Source of the DNA: Lachnobacterium bovis DSM 14045
Lineage (GTDB): Bacteria; Bacillota; Clostridia; Lachnospirales; Lachnospiraceae
Length of the DNA: 64,000 nucleotides
Direction of reading: 5' to 3'
Assembly (NCBI RefSeq): GCF_900107245.1
Contig: NZ_FNPG01000007.1
Location: 91,929 to 155,928, forward strand
A program made the translations under genes and the position numbers. The notes beneath the pieces are model-generated. The model saw only the letters and a program-made list of their open reading frames with translations, was not told the origin of the DNA and made no database searches. Below, one piece after another: positions 45,033-54,561 of this stretch (the first letter of the stretch is position 1; each line of letters opens with the position of its first letter).

Positions 45033-46499
45033 ATGAAAGACAGATCAAAAATAATTTTCGGAAACGAAATATCTAAAAGAGTGTATAAAAAAGCACTTAA
45101 ATCAAAAACTAAAAATATAAAAAAATTTGGTGATGATACTGCAGCAGATTATAAAATTTGCCTAAAGAAAAACCCAGTAATAGGAGATAGTCTTTTTGTA
45201 TCAGATGTACTTTTAAACGATGAAAAATCAGAGGAAAAATTTGATATAGAAAAAGGTGTTATCGTTGGAAATATTAGAATGGGTTTTGGACATTATAGAA
45301 TTTCGATGGCAATGGCATCTGCAGCCAAAGCGTTAGGATATAAACCATATTGGATGGATTTAAATGGATATCCACAGACGACATGCACTAAATTAATTAG
45401 TTCGCAAAATAAATTATATTCTTTAGGTTCAAGATTATCTAAAAACCCAATTTTTAACAAGATTGTATGGGAACCATTAAACTATGAAGGTTTTAGGAAG
45501 TTATCATATAATGCAGTGGATCAAAAAAATGCAGAATTAATGGCACCTGTTTATAAGAATGTTCCAAAAGATATTCCAGTTGTTGGAACTCATGTGTGGC
45601 CGGCACAGGCTGCTGTACATGCCGGAATGAAGTATGTTGTGAATGCCATTCCTGATAATTGGCCAATGGCACTACATTTAGCTGAGGGAAGCATTCATAC
45701 TGTACAGTGTAGAAATTCTTATATGGGATATAGAATTTTAAATGGCTTTAATAAGAATAAAGTTTGTAACTCTATGCCAAAAGATAGTCTAGTTTATACA
45801 GGACATTATATAGATCATGAATTAGTATCAAATATTGAAAGAGATTGTGAACAAAGAATTTCTCGTAAAAAGAATGATAAGCCAATGAGATTTTTGCTTA
45901 CAATTGGTGGAGCAGGGGCTCAGCAAGAAATATTTATCACCATAATTAAAGAGTTATTACCTAAAGTTAGGGAAAAGAAAGTAACTTTATTGGTAAATGT
46001 TGGTGATTATGAAAATGTTTGGCAAAGCATTCTAAGGGAGATACCTCATATGAGAGGTGTTATTGTAGAGCATTTTAATGATTGGAATAAAACGGTAGAG
46101 TTTTCGGAACAATTATTAGATGAGAATAAGGAAATATTTGGTATACATAGTTTTTGTCATAAAAACATATTTGAAGCAGTATATTGTACTAATCTATTAA
46201 TGCGAGGCACTGACGTTATCATTACAAAACCAAGTGAATTAGCATTTTATCCAGTACCTAAGCTATTTATAAGGCGTGTTGGAAAACATGAAATGTGGGG
46301 AGCAATTCATTCGAGTGAAGTAGGAGATGGTACATTAGAATGTAGAGATATTCCTCATACAATTCAGATGATTAATCTGTTTTTAGAAGATGAACAGTTA
46401 TTAATTGATATGTGCGAAAACATTAAAATGAATAAAAAGATTGGATTGTACGATGGAGCGTATAATGTTATTAAACTTGCAATGGGAATGAAACAATAA
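45033..46499 (+). CDS. GT-B-fold glycosyltransferase-like protein of unknown specificity
   Basis: 488 residues, no membrane segment. After about 80 variable residues comes VGNIRMGFGHYRISMAMA, similar to the glycine/histidine nucleotide-sugar loop of MurG/MGDG-synthase-like enzymes. In the second half, FLLTIGGAGAQQE and DVIITKPSELAFYPVPKLF resemble the donor-binding half of GT-B enzymes. Embedded 18 bp after a GH2 gene and before a sugar symporter, it is unexpected in a catabolic operon. A phosphorylase-like or glycosyltransferase role is inferred, not shown. AGAGGGG precedes the ATG. Confidence 0.65.
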   Translation: MKDRSKIIFGNEISKRVYKKALKSKTKNIKKFGDDTAADYKICLKKNPVIGDSLFVSDVLLNDEKSEEKFDIEKGVIVGNIRMGFGHYRISMAMASAAKALGYKPYWMDLNGYPQTTCTKLISSQNKLYSLGSRLSKNPIFNKIVWEPLNYEGFRKLSYNAVDQKNAELMAPVYKNVPKDIPVVGTHVWPAQAAVHAGMKYVVNAIPDNWPMALHLAEGSIHTVQCRNSYMGYRILNGFNKNKVCNSMPKDSLVYTGHYIDHELVSNIERDCEQRISRKKNDKPMRFLLTIGGAGAQQEIFITIIKELLPKVREKKVTLLVNVGDYENVWQSILREIPHMRGVIVEHFNDWNKTVEFSEQLLDENKEIFGIHSFCHKNIFEAVYCTNLLMRGTDVIITKPSELAFYPVPKLFIRRVGKHEMWGAIHSSEVGDGTLECRDIPHTIQMINLFLEDEQLLIDMCENIKMNKKIGLYDGAYNVIKLAMGMKQ

Positions 46500-46560
46500 A
46501 AATGGTTTAGTTTTTATTAAGTAGGAAGATTATAAAATTAATAAAGGACAAGGTATTAAA

Positions 46561-47988
46561 ATGAATGAGAAAAGATGTTTAACAGCAAAAGAGAAAGCAT
46601 CTTATGGCGTTGGGGCCGTAGGAAAAGACATGGTATATATGCTTTCGGCAAGTTATATACAGTACTATTATTATGATTTATTGGGAATGAGTGCGATGGC
46701 TCTTGGTGTGATTTTGTTGATTGCAAGAGTATTTGATGCATTTAATGATCCTATCATGGGAGTTATTGTCGCAAGAACAAGAACAAAATGGGGTAAATTT
46801 AGACCATGGTTATTAATAGGAACTATAACAAATGCAATTATATTGTTTGTTATGTTTGCGTGTCCACCAAAACTAAATGGCGCAGGAATGATTGCATATG
46901 CAGCAGTTTTTTATATACTGTGGGGTGTTACATATACAATGATGGACATTCCGTTTTGGTCAATGATACCAGCATTTACTAAAGGCGGTAAAGAAAGAGA
47001 AAATTTAACGACATTAGCAAGATCATGCGCGGGTGTTGGATCCGCTATCGTTCAAATATTTACATTAATGGCAGTGCATTTTTTGGGAAATGCATTTGGA
47101 GGAAACGGAAACAATAATATAGAGATAATTGGTTTTAAATGGTTTGCCTTAATAATAGCATGCTTATTTGTGGCCTTTATATTAATTACTTGCATAAATG
47201 TTAAAGAAAAATCAACTGTAAATATGGAAACAGTATCCGTGAAAAAGATGTTTAAAGCTTTAATACAAAATGACCAGGCTATGTCGGTAGTTATAACTAT
47301 TGTTTGTGTAAATACAGCGCTTTATATTACTTCTAATCTTGTGATTTATTTCTTTAAATATGATTTAGGTGGAACAAGATGGTATGCTGATAATACGGTT
47401 TTTAATACAGTAGGTGGAGCATCACAAATACTTGCAATGATGTTGTTGTACCCGGTTTTAAGAAAATTTTTTAATAGTATAAAAATTTTTTATATAAGTT
47501 TGGCGATGTCAGTTATAGGATATATTACACTTTTATTATTTGCAATGTGCGGAGTAAGATCATTAGCAGTTTTTTTGATACCGGGAGTATTAATTATGGC
47601 ATCAGCTGGAATGAATAATGTATTGGTAACAGTTTTTTTGGCTAATACTGTTGATTATGGAGAGTTAAAAAATGGAAGACGTGATGAATCTGTTATTTTT
47701 TCAATGCAGACATTTGTTGTAAAATTAGCAACTGGTTTAGCTATTTTTGTGACTTCAGCAGCTCTTCAGTTTTTAAATTTAAAATCTGGGGATTCATCGA
47801 AAGTTGCACAAACAATGGATTTGTCGGGAATGGTTAGCAATTCATCAAAAATGGGTTTACGAATGGTAATGACAATTATTCCAATTCTAGGTTTAGTGTT
47901 TGCGTTCTTCTGGTTTAGAAGTAAATACATTTTAACTGACAGTAAATTAAATGAAATTTCTAGTGAATTAGAAAAAAAATTTAGATAA
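46561..47988 (+). CDS. GPH-family sugar:cation symporter (MelB-like)
   Basis: 475 residues with 12 predicted membrane helices. The opening LTAKEKASYGVGAVGKDMVY, the DAFNDPIMGVIVARTRTKWGKFRPW loop and ANTVDYGELKNGRRDESVIFS are typical of the glycoside-pentoside-hexuronide family. It likely imports alpha- or beta-galactosides with Na+ or H+. It lies between the GT-like gene and the alpha-galactosidase gene in one operon. The ribosome site (AAGGACAAGG) is modest. Confidence 0.9.
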   Translation: MNEKRCLTAKEKASYGVGAVGKDMVYMLSASYIQYYYYDLLGMSAMALGVILLIARVFDAFNDPIMGVIVARTRTKWGKFRPWLLIGTITNAIILFVMFACPPKLNGAGMIAYAAVFYILWGVTYTMMDIPFWSMIPAFTKGGKERENLTTLARSCAGVGSAIVQIFTLMAVHFLGNAFGGNGNNNIEIIGFKWFALIIACLFVAFILITCINVKEKSTVNMETVSVKKMFKALIQNDQAMSVVITIVCVNTALYITSNLVIYFFKYDLGGTRWYADNTVFNTVGGASQILAMMLLYPVLRKFFNSIKIFYISLAMSVIGYITLLLFAMCGVRSLAVFLIPGVLIMASAGMNNVLVTVFLANTVDYGELKNGRRDESVIFSMQTFVVKLATGLAIFVTSAALQFLNLKSGDSSKVAQTMDLSGMVSNSSKMGLRMVMTIIPILGLVFAFFWFRSKYILTDSKLNEISSELEKKFR

Positions 47989-48033
47989 AATGGAATTTAA
48001 TAAAATATTTGAAAAAGGATTTAGGAAAAAGGT

Positions 48034-50412
48034 ATGATTAAAAGATATGGAGATTATTTTCAGTTAGATACAAGCAATACAACGTATAGTTTTAGGGTGA
48101 CACAAACAAAACACTTAGAACATCTTTATTATGGTCAGAGCATTAAGATAGATTCTGAAGAAGAGGTTGAGTTTTTGTATGAAAAGCATGAATTTGCTGC
48201 AGGAAATACTGTTTTATATAACAATGAAAATATTAATCTTACGCTTGAAGATGAGAGATTAGAGTTTTCTTCTTACGGTAAAGGGGATATAAGAGAACCA
48301 TTTGTTGTTATAACTAGTGAGGATGGTTTAAATACTTCCGATTTCCTTTTTAAAGAAGCTAAAATATCAAAAGGAAAACAAAAGTTTAAGACTTTGCCAG
48401 GTTCATATGATTTAGCAGGTGGGGTAGATCATCTAGTAGTTTCTCTTGTAGATTATAATGCAAAGGTTGAACTCCAGTTGCATTATTTTGTGTATGAAGA
48501 GGCTGACATTATTACAAGAAGCTCAAAAATTATAAATTTAAATGATGATAAAACAATTTGCATAGAAAGATTGATGAGTACACAACTTGATTTAGATTCA
48601 GACGACTATGTTTTAACAACTTTTAATGGAGCGTGGGCAAGAGAGATGGATAAGCATGAATTTAAAGTTACTGCGGGAAAACATGTGAATTCATCGTATA
48701 CTGGAACATCTTCAAGTAGAGCAAATCCTTTTATAATGCTGGCAAAAGAAAATACAACAGAGGATTATGGAGAAGTTTATGCATTTAATTTAATTTATAG
48801 TGGAAATCATTATGAGGCAGTTGAATGTTCAAGTAATCACAAAACAAGAGTTGTAACAGGTATAAATCCAACTAATTTTATGTTTGAAATAAAAGGTGGA
48901 GAGGAATTTGAGGCGCCTGAGGCAGTTATGACATATTCGGCAAATGGGTTTAATGAAATGAGTCATAATATGCATGATTTTGTCAGAGAACATATTACAA
49001 GAGGTAAATATAAATACGAAAATCGTCCAATTTTAATCAATAGCTGGGAAGCATCTTATTTTGATTTTAATGAATCAAAACTTTTAAAACTAGCCAAAGA
49101 AGCCCAAAAAGTTGGAATTGAATTATTCGTTTTAGATGATGGCTGGTTCGGAAAAAGAAATGATGATAAATCTTCGCTTGGAGATTGGTTTGTTAATAAA
49201 GAAAAATTACCTAGTGGATTAAAAGGTCTAGTAAGCAAGATAAATGATTTAGGATTGGATTTTGGATTATGGGTTGAGCCGGAAATGGTAAATGTAGATA
49301 GTGATTTATATCGCCAACATCCAGAATGGTGTATAAGTCATCCTTCAAAACCACATTCAGAAGGTAGAAACCAAAGAATTTTGGATTTATCAAATGATGA
49401 GGTCGTAAGCTATATTATAGAAGCAATGACAGATGTTTTTTCATCAATAAATTTAAAATATGTAAAATGGGATATGAATAGAATTTTTAGCGATTACTAT
49501 TCACCAATGTTGGCTAAGCGAGGTGTTTTTGCACAAAAAGAATTGGCTCATCGTTATGTTATGGGATTATATAAAATTATGGAAGAATTGACTAATAGGT
49601 TCCCGGAAATTTTGTTTGAAGGATGCTCAGCTGGAGGGAATAGATTTGACTTAGGAATTTTATGTTATTGTACACAGATTTGGGCAAGCGATGATACTGA
49701 TGCAATTTATCGTGTTGGAGCACAAAATAATTATAGTTACGGATATCCACAAAGTTGTTATACAGCGCATGTTTCAGTATGTCCAAATCATCAGACTTTA
49801 AGAGAAACTCCGCTTGATACAAGGTTTAATGTTGCTGCATTTGCTTCATTTGGGTATGAATGTAATCTTTGTGATATGAGCAAGGATGAACTAAATGAGA
49901 TTAAAGAACAAATTGAGATTTATAAAAAATATAGACAAGTTCTTTTATACGGTGATTTCTATCGATTTGATAGAAAAAATCAGGATAATCTTTATCAATG
50001 GGTTGTTGTTTCAAAGGATAAAACAACAGCGGTTGGTATGATTTTACAAAAACTAGTTAATGCAAATACTACATTTAATGTTTTTAAACTAAAGGGTCTA
50101 GAGAAGGATAGAAAGTACATTTTTACGAACAGAGTAATTAAACAAAATATTAAAAATTTTGGAGACTTGATTAATACACAATCGCCTATTCATATAAAAA
50201 ATAATTCATTGTTACAACATTTAGTTTCAAAATTTGTATCAATGCCAGGAGAGACAGAACTTTATATTTCATCAGGTAGTGCTTTTATGAATGGTGGAGT
50301 TAAGCTTTCACAAGCATATGGTGCAACAGGATATAATGATAAAGTTCGTTATTTCCAAGACTTTAGCTCAAAAATGTATTTTATTGAAGAAAAACCAATT
50401 CGGCAGAATTAA
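48034..50412 (+). CDS. Alpha-galactosidase, GH36
   Basis: 792 residues, cytoplasmic. The N-terminal beta domain is followed by the catalytic barrel. It contains LINSWEASYFDF, LFVLDDGWFGKRNDD, the FGLWVEPEMVN segment, the nucleophile Asp480 in VKWDMNR and the acid/base region WASDDTDAI (550-558). A C-terminal beta domain completes the protein. It releases galactose from melibiose, raffinose-type sugars or galactomannan fragments. It closes the operon that begins at tetR or the GH2 gene. A bulged hairpin with a T7 run at about 50432-50467 may terminate it. Confidence 0.95.
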   Translation: MIKRYGDYFQLDTSNTTYSFRVTQTKHLEHLYYGQSIKIDSEEEVEFLYEKHEFAAGNTVLYNNENINLTLEDERLEFSSYGKGDIREPFVVITSEDGLNTSDFLFKEAKISKGKQKFKTLPGSYDLAGGVDHLVVSLVDYNAKVELQLHYFVYEEADIITRSSKIINLNDDKTICIERLMSTQLDLDSDDYVLTTFNGAWAREMDKHEFKVTAGKHVNSSYTGTSSSRANPFIMLAKENTTEDYGEVYAFNLIYSGNHYEAVECSSNHKTRVVTGINPTNFMFEIKGGEEFEAPEAVMTYSANGFNEMSHNMHDFVREHITRGKYKYENRPILINSWEASYFDFNESKLLKLAKEAQKVGIELFVLDDGWFGKRNDDKSSLGDWFVNKEKLPSGLKGLVSKINDLGLDFGLWVEPEMVNVDSDLYRQHPEWCISHPSKPHSEGRNQRILDLSNDEVVSYIIEAMTDVFSSINLKYVKWDMNRIFSDYYSPMLAKRGVFAQKELAHRYVMGLYKIMEELTNRFPEILFEGCSAGGNRFDLGILCYCTQIWASDDTDAIYRVGAQNNYSYGYPQSCYTAHVSVCPNHQTLRETPLDTRFNVAAFASFGYECNLCDMSKDELNEIKEQIEIYKKYRQVLLYGDFYRFDRKNQDNLYQWVVVSKDKTTAVGMILQKLVNANTTFNVFKLKGLEKDRKYIFTNRVIKQNIKNFGDLINTQSPIHIKNNSLLQHLVSKFVSMPGETELYISSGSAFMNGGVKLSQAYGATGYNDKVRYFQDFSSKMYFIEEKPIRQN

Positions 50413-50638
50413 TATAAAGTATTAGATTATTAATGATATGTTTGTTCATATTTTCATTTTTTTGAAAAAAATAAAATAAATTAAAAGTCAATATCTAATT
50501 TTGTTTTTTTAAAAACGATATATTATCTAGGAAAATATTATTGATTTTAAAATCAGAAGAGATTATATAATATATTCATTATATTAGAAAAAATTATATA
50601 TAAGGGTTTGAAAAGACAAGATATTAGGAGGATGAAAT

Positions 50639-51838
50639 ATGAACAAAAACATATCATTTAGAACAAGATTAGTAATTGCGAATGTGGTATTGCTATTGAT
50701 AATTTCTATAATTATGCTTTTTAGCACAAAAGAGTCAGAAAAAAAATCAGTTCATAAATCTTCGTCTATAGTAAAAGAAGAAATAGAGTTTGAAAATAAA
50801 ATTCCTAAAAGTGCAAATCCAGATGAAAGTAGTCAAAATAAAAATGAAGAATTAAATAAATATAATTCGGTTTTAGAATTAAATCCATCCAAAGTTTCAG
50901 CTGTTGAGGTAATAGGAACTCAAATATGTAATGAAAGTGCGTATCCAATTGCTATTCGAGGAATGAATATTGATGTGAATTCTAATTATATTAATTATGA
51001 TACAATGAATTTTTTGAAAGATAATTGGAAAATTAACGGAATAAAATTAAGCGTTGATATTACTAAAGATAATAATTCATATTTTGGAAAAGATGCTAAT
51101 ATTATTAAACAAAAATTAAGTCAGGCTGTTCAAAATGCTAAGATGCTTGATTTATTTGTTATGATAGAAGGAGATTTTGGAATAAAAACATCTAATGATG
51201 AAATAAAGAAGTTCTATACAGAATGTTTGCAATATTCTAGTGGAACTACTAATTTGATGTTTGCAATAAAATTAAAAAATATAGAAGGTTTAGAAAAAAT
51301 AGATTCTGATGAATATAATGAAAAAACAGGAATAGTAAATGAAGAAACTAAAAGTGATAAGATAAGTAAAAAAAATTGGGCTAAATATTTGAAAAAAGTA
51401 AATACTGTCGTTTCTAGTCTGAGAGAAAACAATAATAATTCATTAATAGCAATTAATGTGCCTTTTAAGGCAATTAAATTAGAATCAATAAGTAAGAATA
51501 AGATAAAAACAAACAATATTGTTTTTTCGATAGATCTTGGGAACCTAGAGGCAAAAAATGTTCAAATTGCAGCAAAAAGCATTAAAAAGAGTATAGATTT
51601 TGGAACACCTGTAATGATTAGTGATTGCGGTATATCTAGCAATAGTACTAAAAAAGAAGATTTATTTTGTGAGACAAAAGAAAATATATATAAATATAAA
51701 TTGACTTATTTTTATGGTGGAATGAATAATTTAGGCGAAAATAACTCAATACTAAAGAAAGATACAAATAAAATCTCAGATTTTACAGAAGAGGATTATA
51801 CAGACGTGGGAAAAATTTTATACAAATATAATAAATAG
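50639..51838 (+). CDS. Membrane-anchored GH5-like pseudoenzyme
   Basis: 399 residues: one membrane helix (11-29), a charged linker (30-85), then a domain that follows the GH5 cellulase layout. IRGMNID (106-112) and YINYDTMNFLKDNWKING (117-134) match the GH5 LRGMS-H and NKDSM-L-DWGIN pattern, and VMISDCGIS (325-333) sits where GH5 has VTEWG-S. The nucleophile Glu is Asp329 and the Trp is Cys330. The acid/base NEP motif is absent (FAIKLKNIEG, 208-217), and the DWH motif is EGD. Catalysis is therefore unlikely; glycan binding is a guess. AGGAGG precedes the ATG. Confidence 0.65.
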   Translation: MNKNISFRTRLVIANVVLLLIISIIMLFSTKESEKKSVHKSSSIVKEEIEFENKIPKSANPDESSQNKNEELNKYNSVLELNPSKVSAVEVIGTQICNESAYPIAIRGMNIDVNSNYINYDTMNFLKDNWKINGIKLSVDITKDNNSYFGKDANIIKQKLSQAVQNAKMLDLFVMIEGDFGIKTSNDEIKKFYTECLQYSSGTTNLMFAIKLKNIEGLEKIDSDEYNEKTGIVNEETKSDKISKKNWAKYLKKVNTVVSSLRENNNNSLIAINVPFKAIKLESISKNKIKTNNIVFSIDLGNLEAKNVQIAAKSIKKSIDFGTPVMISDCGISSNSTKKEDLFCETKENIYKYKLTYFYGGMNNLGENNSILKKDTNKISDFTEEDYTDVGKILYKYNK

Positions 51839-51986
51839 TTTGGTTTATAAATACTGGTAATATGACGAAATAGAAGAAGGCTGAGTACGAGAATTATAGC
51901 AGATAACAAAAAAATGTATTGATTTTTTTTAATGTAAAGTAAAATGCATGAAAATGTCTGTATTTGAGTACAAAATCGTAAAACTA

Positions 51987-52015
51987 TTGTATTTTGTATA
52001 CAAAAGGTATATAAT
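51987..52015 (+). promoter_or_regulatory. ldhA promoter with palindromic spacer
   Basis: TTGTAT (51987-51992), a 17-bp spacer and a consensus TATAAT (52010-52015). A perfect 14-bp palindrome TTTTGTATACAAAA (51992-52005) lies over the spacer and the last base of the -35. Another TACAAAA is at about 51969-51975. It does not match the Rex or CcpA consensus as I know them. Confidence 0.6.
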
Positions 52016-52090
52016 ATATACCGACAAATCGAAAAAGTGTCGTATGTAAAAAAATTATTGATGAATATTTATTTTCAAGGAGGAACATTC

Positions 52091-53080
52091 ATGAAAATCC
52101 TAATTTATGATGCGAAAAGTTATGACATCGAATCATTCAGCAAAGAAGTAAAGAAATACAAAGATATCGAGCTTGATTATATCGAATCTGATCTTGATAT
52201 CAGAACAGCTTCATTAGTAGAAGGACACGAAGCAGTTTGTGGTTTCGTAAGTTCTGATTTTAGTGCTGAAGTAATCGCTAAATTAGCTAAAAAAGGCGTA
52301 AAACTTATTTTACTTCGTTGCGCTGGATTTAATAATGTTGATATTGAAGCTGCTAAAGCTAACGGAATCAGCGTATTCAGAGTACCTGGATACTCTCCAG
52401 AAGCAGTTGCTGAGCATGCAATGGCTCTTGCTCTTGCAGTAAACCGTAGAATTCACAAAGCATATATCAAGGTTCGTGAAAACGACTTTAGTTTAGATGG
52501 ATTAAAAGGTAGAAACTTACATGGTAAAGTAGCTGGTATCATCGGTACAGGTAAAATCGGTGCTGCTATGGCTAGAATTTGTGCAGGATTTGGTATGAGA
52601 GTTATCGCATATGATAAATTCCCTAACAAAGATTTAAAATTTATCGAATACATGAGCTTACATGATGTATTAGCTCAGGCAGACTTAATCTCTATCCACT
52701 GCCCACTTACAGATGAGAACTACCACATGATTAACAAAAAAACTATCACAACTATGAAAGATGGTGTTATCCTTGTTAACACATCTCGTGGTGAATTAGT
52801 TGATACAGATGACTTAATTCAAGGAATCCGTGCTCACAAATTCCATGGTGTAGGTCTTGACGTTTACGAAGAAGAACGTAACAACGTATTTGAAAACAGA
52901 AGTCATGAAATTCTTGAGACATCAATTACATCAAGATTAGTATCTTTCCCTAATGTAATTGTAACATCTCATCAGGCATTCTTCACAGAAGAAGCATTAA
53001 GCGCTATTTCTGAAACAACATTACAGAATGCTAAAGCTTTCATCGCTGGTAAACCATTAGAGTTCAACCAAGTTAAATAA
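52091..53080 (+). CDS. ldhA: D-lactate dehydrogenase (D-2-hydroxyacid dehydrogenase family)
   Basis: Reduces pyruvate to D-lactate with NADH to reoxidise NADH in fermentation. The 329 residues show LLRCAGFNNVD with the substrate Arg region, VPGYSPEAVAEHAMAL, the NAD loop GTGKIGAAMARI, HCPLTDENYHMI and VNTSRGELVD. The catalytic His is in SHQAFFTEEAL. ATG 52091 has AAGGAGGA upstream; the open frame from 52037 is not needed. Codon use (AAC, ATC, CGT) is richer in the codons of highly expressed genes than its neighbours, so strong expression is likely. The exact 2-oxoacid is inferred. Confidence 0.88.
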   Translation: MKILIYDAKSYDIESFSKEVKKYKDIELDYIESDLDIRTASLVEGHEAVCGFVSSDFSAEVIAKLAKKGVKLILLRCAGFNNVDIEAAKANGISVFRVPGYSPEAVAEHAMALALAVNRRIHKAYIKVRENDFSLDGLKGRNLHGKVAGIIGTGKIGAAMARICAGFGMRVIAYDKFPNKDLKFIEYMSLHDVLAQADLISIHCPLTDENYHMINKKTITTMKDGVILVNTSRGELVDTDDLIQGIRAHKFHGVGLDVYEEERNNVFENRSHEILETSITSRLVSFPNVIVTSHQAFFTEEALSAISETTLQNAKAFIAGKPLEFNQVK

Positions 53081-53116
53081 TTTTATATATAAATAAATTT
53101 GATATTGGTGTAAAAT

Positions 53117-53148
53117 AATGAGGTAGGCTTAGGCTTGCCTCATTTTTC
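53117..53148 (+). terminator. Rho-independent terminator after ldhA
   Basis: AATGAGG (53117-53123) pairs with CCTCATT (53138-53144) around a 14-nt loop, followed by TTTTTCG. Confidence 0.7.
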
Positions 53149-53259
53149 GTATAATAAGATATAGTAAGATGTTATATAAGCAAAGTATTGAATTAGTAAA
53201 TATTTCATTAATCATTTTAGAATAGATTACTGTAAAAAAGAGATGAGAGAGGAAATGAG

Positions 53260-53850
53260 ATGGCAAAATTATATTTTAGATATGGCGCAATGGGAAGTTC
53301 TAAAACTGCAAATGCGTTAATGGTTCAGTATAATTATTTGGAGAGAGGTAAAAAGGCTTTACTTGCAAAACCTCGAACAGATACAAGAGATGGTGAAAGA
53401 ATAGTAAAATCAAGAATCGGATTACAGAGCGAATGTATTTTAACGGATGAATTGCTAGAATTTTCTGATGAAGAAATAAAAAAATATGATTGTATTATAA
53501 TTGATGAGGCACAATTTTGTACTAAAAATCAAGTAGAATTTTTTACACATATTGTGGATGATTTAAATATTCCAGTCATTTGTTACGGATTGAGAGCAGA
53601 TTTTAGAAATGAATTATTTGAAGGAAGTATGTGGTTGCTTGCGTGGGCAGATACTATTGAAGAAATAAAGACTGTTTGTTGGTGTACTAAAGCTGCAAAA
53701 TGTAATGCTAGATTTAATAAAGATGGAATTATTAGAGAAGGATCACAGGTTGTATTAGGTGGAAATAGTTCCTATATTGCTTTGTGTAGAAAACATTGGA
53801 AAGAGGGTAATTTAGGTCCAGATTTTTTGAAAAGATTAAATGAAGAATAA
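53260..53850 (+). CDS. tdk: Thymidine kinase, type II
   Basis: Salvage enzyme phosphorylating thymidine; 196 residues. The P-loop GAMGSSKT is at 9-16, the Walker B/catalytic IIDEAQF in the middle, and GLRADFRNELFEGS follows. The zinc-binding cysteines are in VCWCTKAAKCNARF and CRKHW, though the second pair is shortened compared with the usual CxxCY. GAGGAAATGAG precedes the ATG. It stands alone between the ldhA terminator and the trp leader. Confidence 0.94.
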   Translation: MAKLYFRYGAMGSSKTANALMVQYNYLERGKKALLAKPRTDTRDGERIVKSRIGLQSECILTDELLEFSDEEIKKYDCIIIDEAQFCTKNQVEFFTHIVDDLNIPVICYGLRADFRNELFEGSMWLLAWADTIEEIKTVCWCTKAAKCNARFNKDGIIREGSQVVLGGNSSYIALCRKHWKEGNLGPDFLKRLNEE

Positions 53851-53957
53851 AAAACACTTATTATATTTTTATTAGAAGTCGATAAATACTTTATAAAAAT
53901 ATAAAATTTGGTTATGCTTTATATAAATATTTGTTCTAGTATTTTTAATAAAAAAAG

Positions 53958-53999
53958 TTGACACTTTAAGGCTGATAGCATATACTTTACTTAAGTAAA
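53958..53999 (+). promoter_or_regulatory. trp operon promoter with palindrome at the start site
   Basis: TTGACA (53958-53963), a 17-bp spacer and TATACT (53981-53986). A perfect 14-bp palindrome TTTACTTAAGTAAA (53986-53999) begins at the last base of the -10 and covers the expected start site near 53993, as a repressor operator would. The leader to trpE is about 570 nt. Confidence 0.7.
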
Positions 54000-54149
54000 T
54001 TACTACTGCACGAAAATGAATATTTATCAAAAAGGGCATAATTGAAAAGCTTTTTCATAAAGCAATGAGTGTTTTGAATGTATGATGATTAATTAATTGT
54101 CATATGTGAGTTTTGAAAAAAGAATGATTTAAAAGTGAATATTTTTAAA

Positions 54150-54486
54150 ATCTATGATCGAAAGTAAGTACTTTAGAGGATGATTTTCAGAGAGCAAATG
54201 GTTGGTGTGAATTTGTAGTTTAATCTAGAGGAATGGATTCGTGAGATGCTAGGTGAATAAAAAGTAGCTGAGGCCGTTTCCTAACGTTATATAGGGAAGA
54301 TATCGATTTAGCGTTTATAAGAAAGATATGAAACGTGAAGTCCGTATCTAGTGAGGTTGTATTGATTAGTGGCTGATATCTAATTATAGGTATCAGTTTT
54401 TTTGTTAAAAAAGTACAATGAAATTGGGTGGCACCACGACAGATAATTCGTCCCTAGTAGTTAAAAACTATTAGGGATTTTTTTTG
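54150..54486 (+). promoter_or_regulatory. T-box riboswitch (tryptophan) controlling trpEGC(FB)AD
   Basis: Stem I features AGAGAG and GGTTGGTG (about 54190-54207) are visible, and GAATGGATTC (54231-54240) offers the Trp specifier UGG at 54234-54236. Stem III CTGATATC/GGTATCAG lies near 54372-54394. The T-box sequence TGGGTGGCACCACG (54425-54438) is followed by a terminator of 12 bp (54451-54462 with 54466-54477) and a T9 run. Uncharged tRNA-Trp would favour read-through. The 5' boundary is approximate; 53994-54150 is extra leader with no recognised element. Confidence 0.93.
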
Positions 54487-54561
54487 TAAAAATTTTTAGT
54501 AGGAATTTTAATAGAATAAAGGTTGTGTATAGGTTTATTTATAGTAATTAGGAGGAACAAT

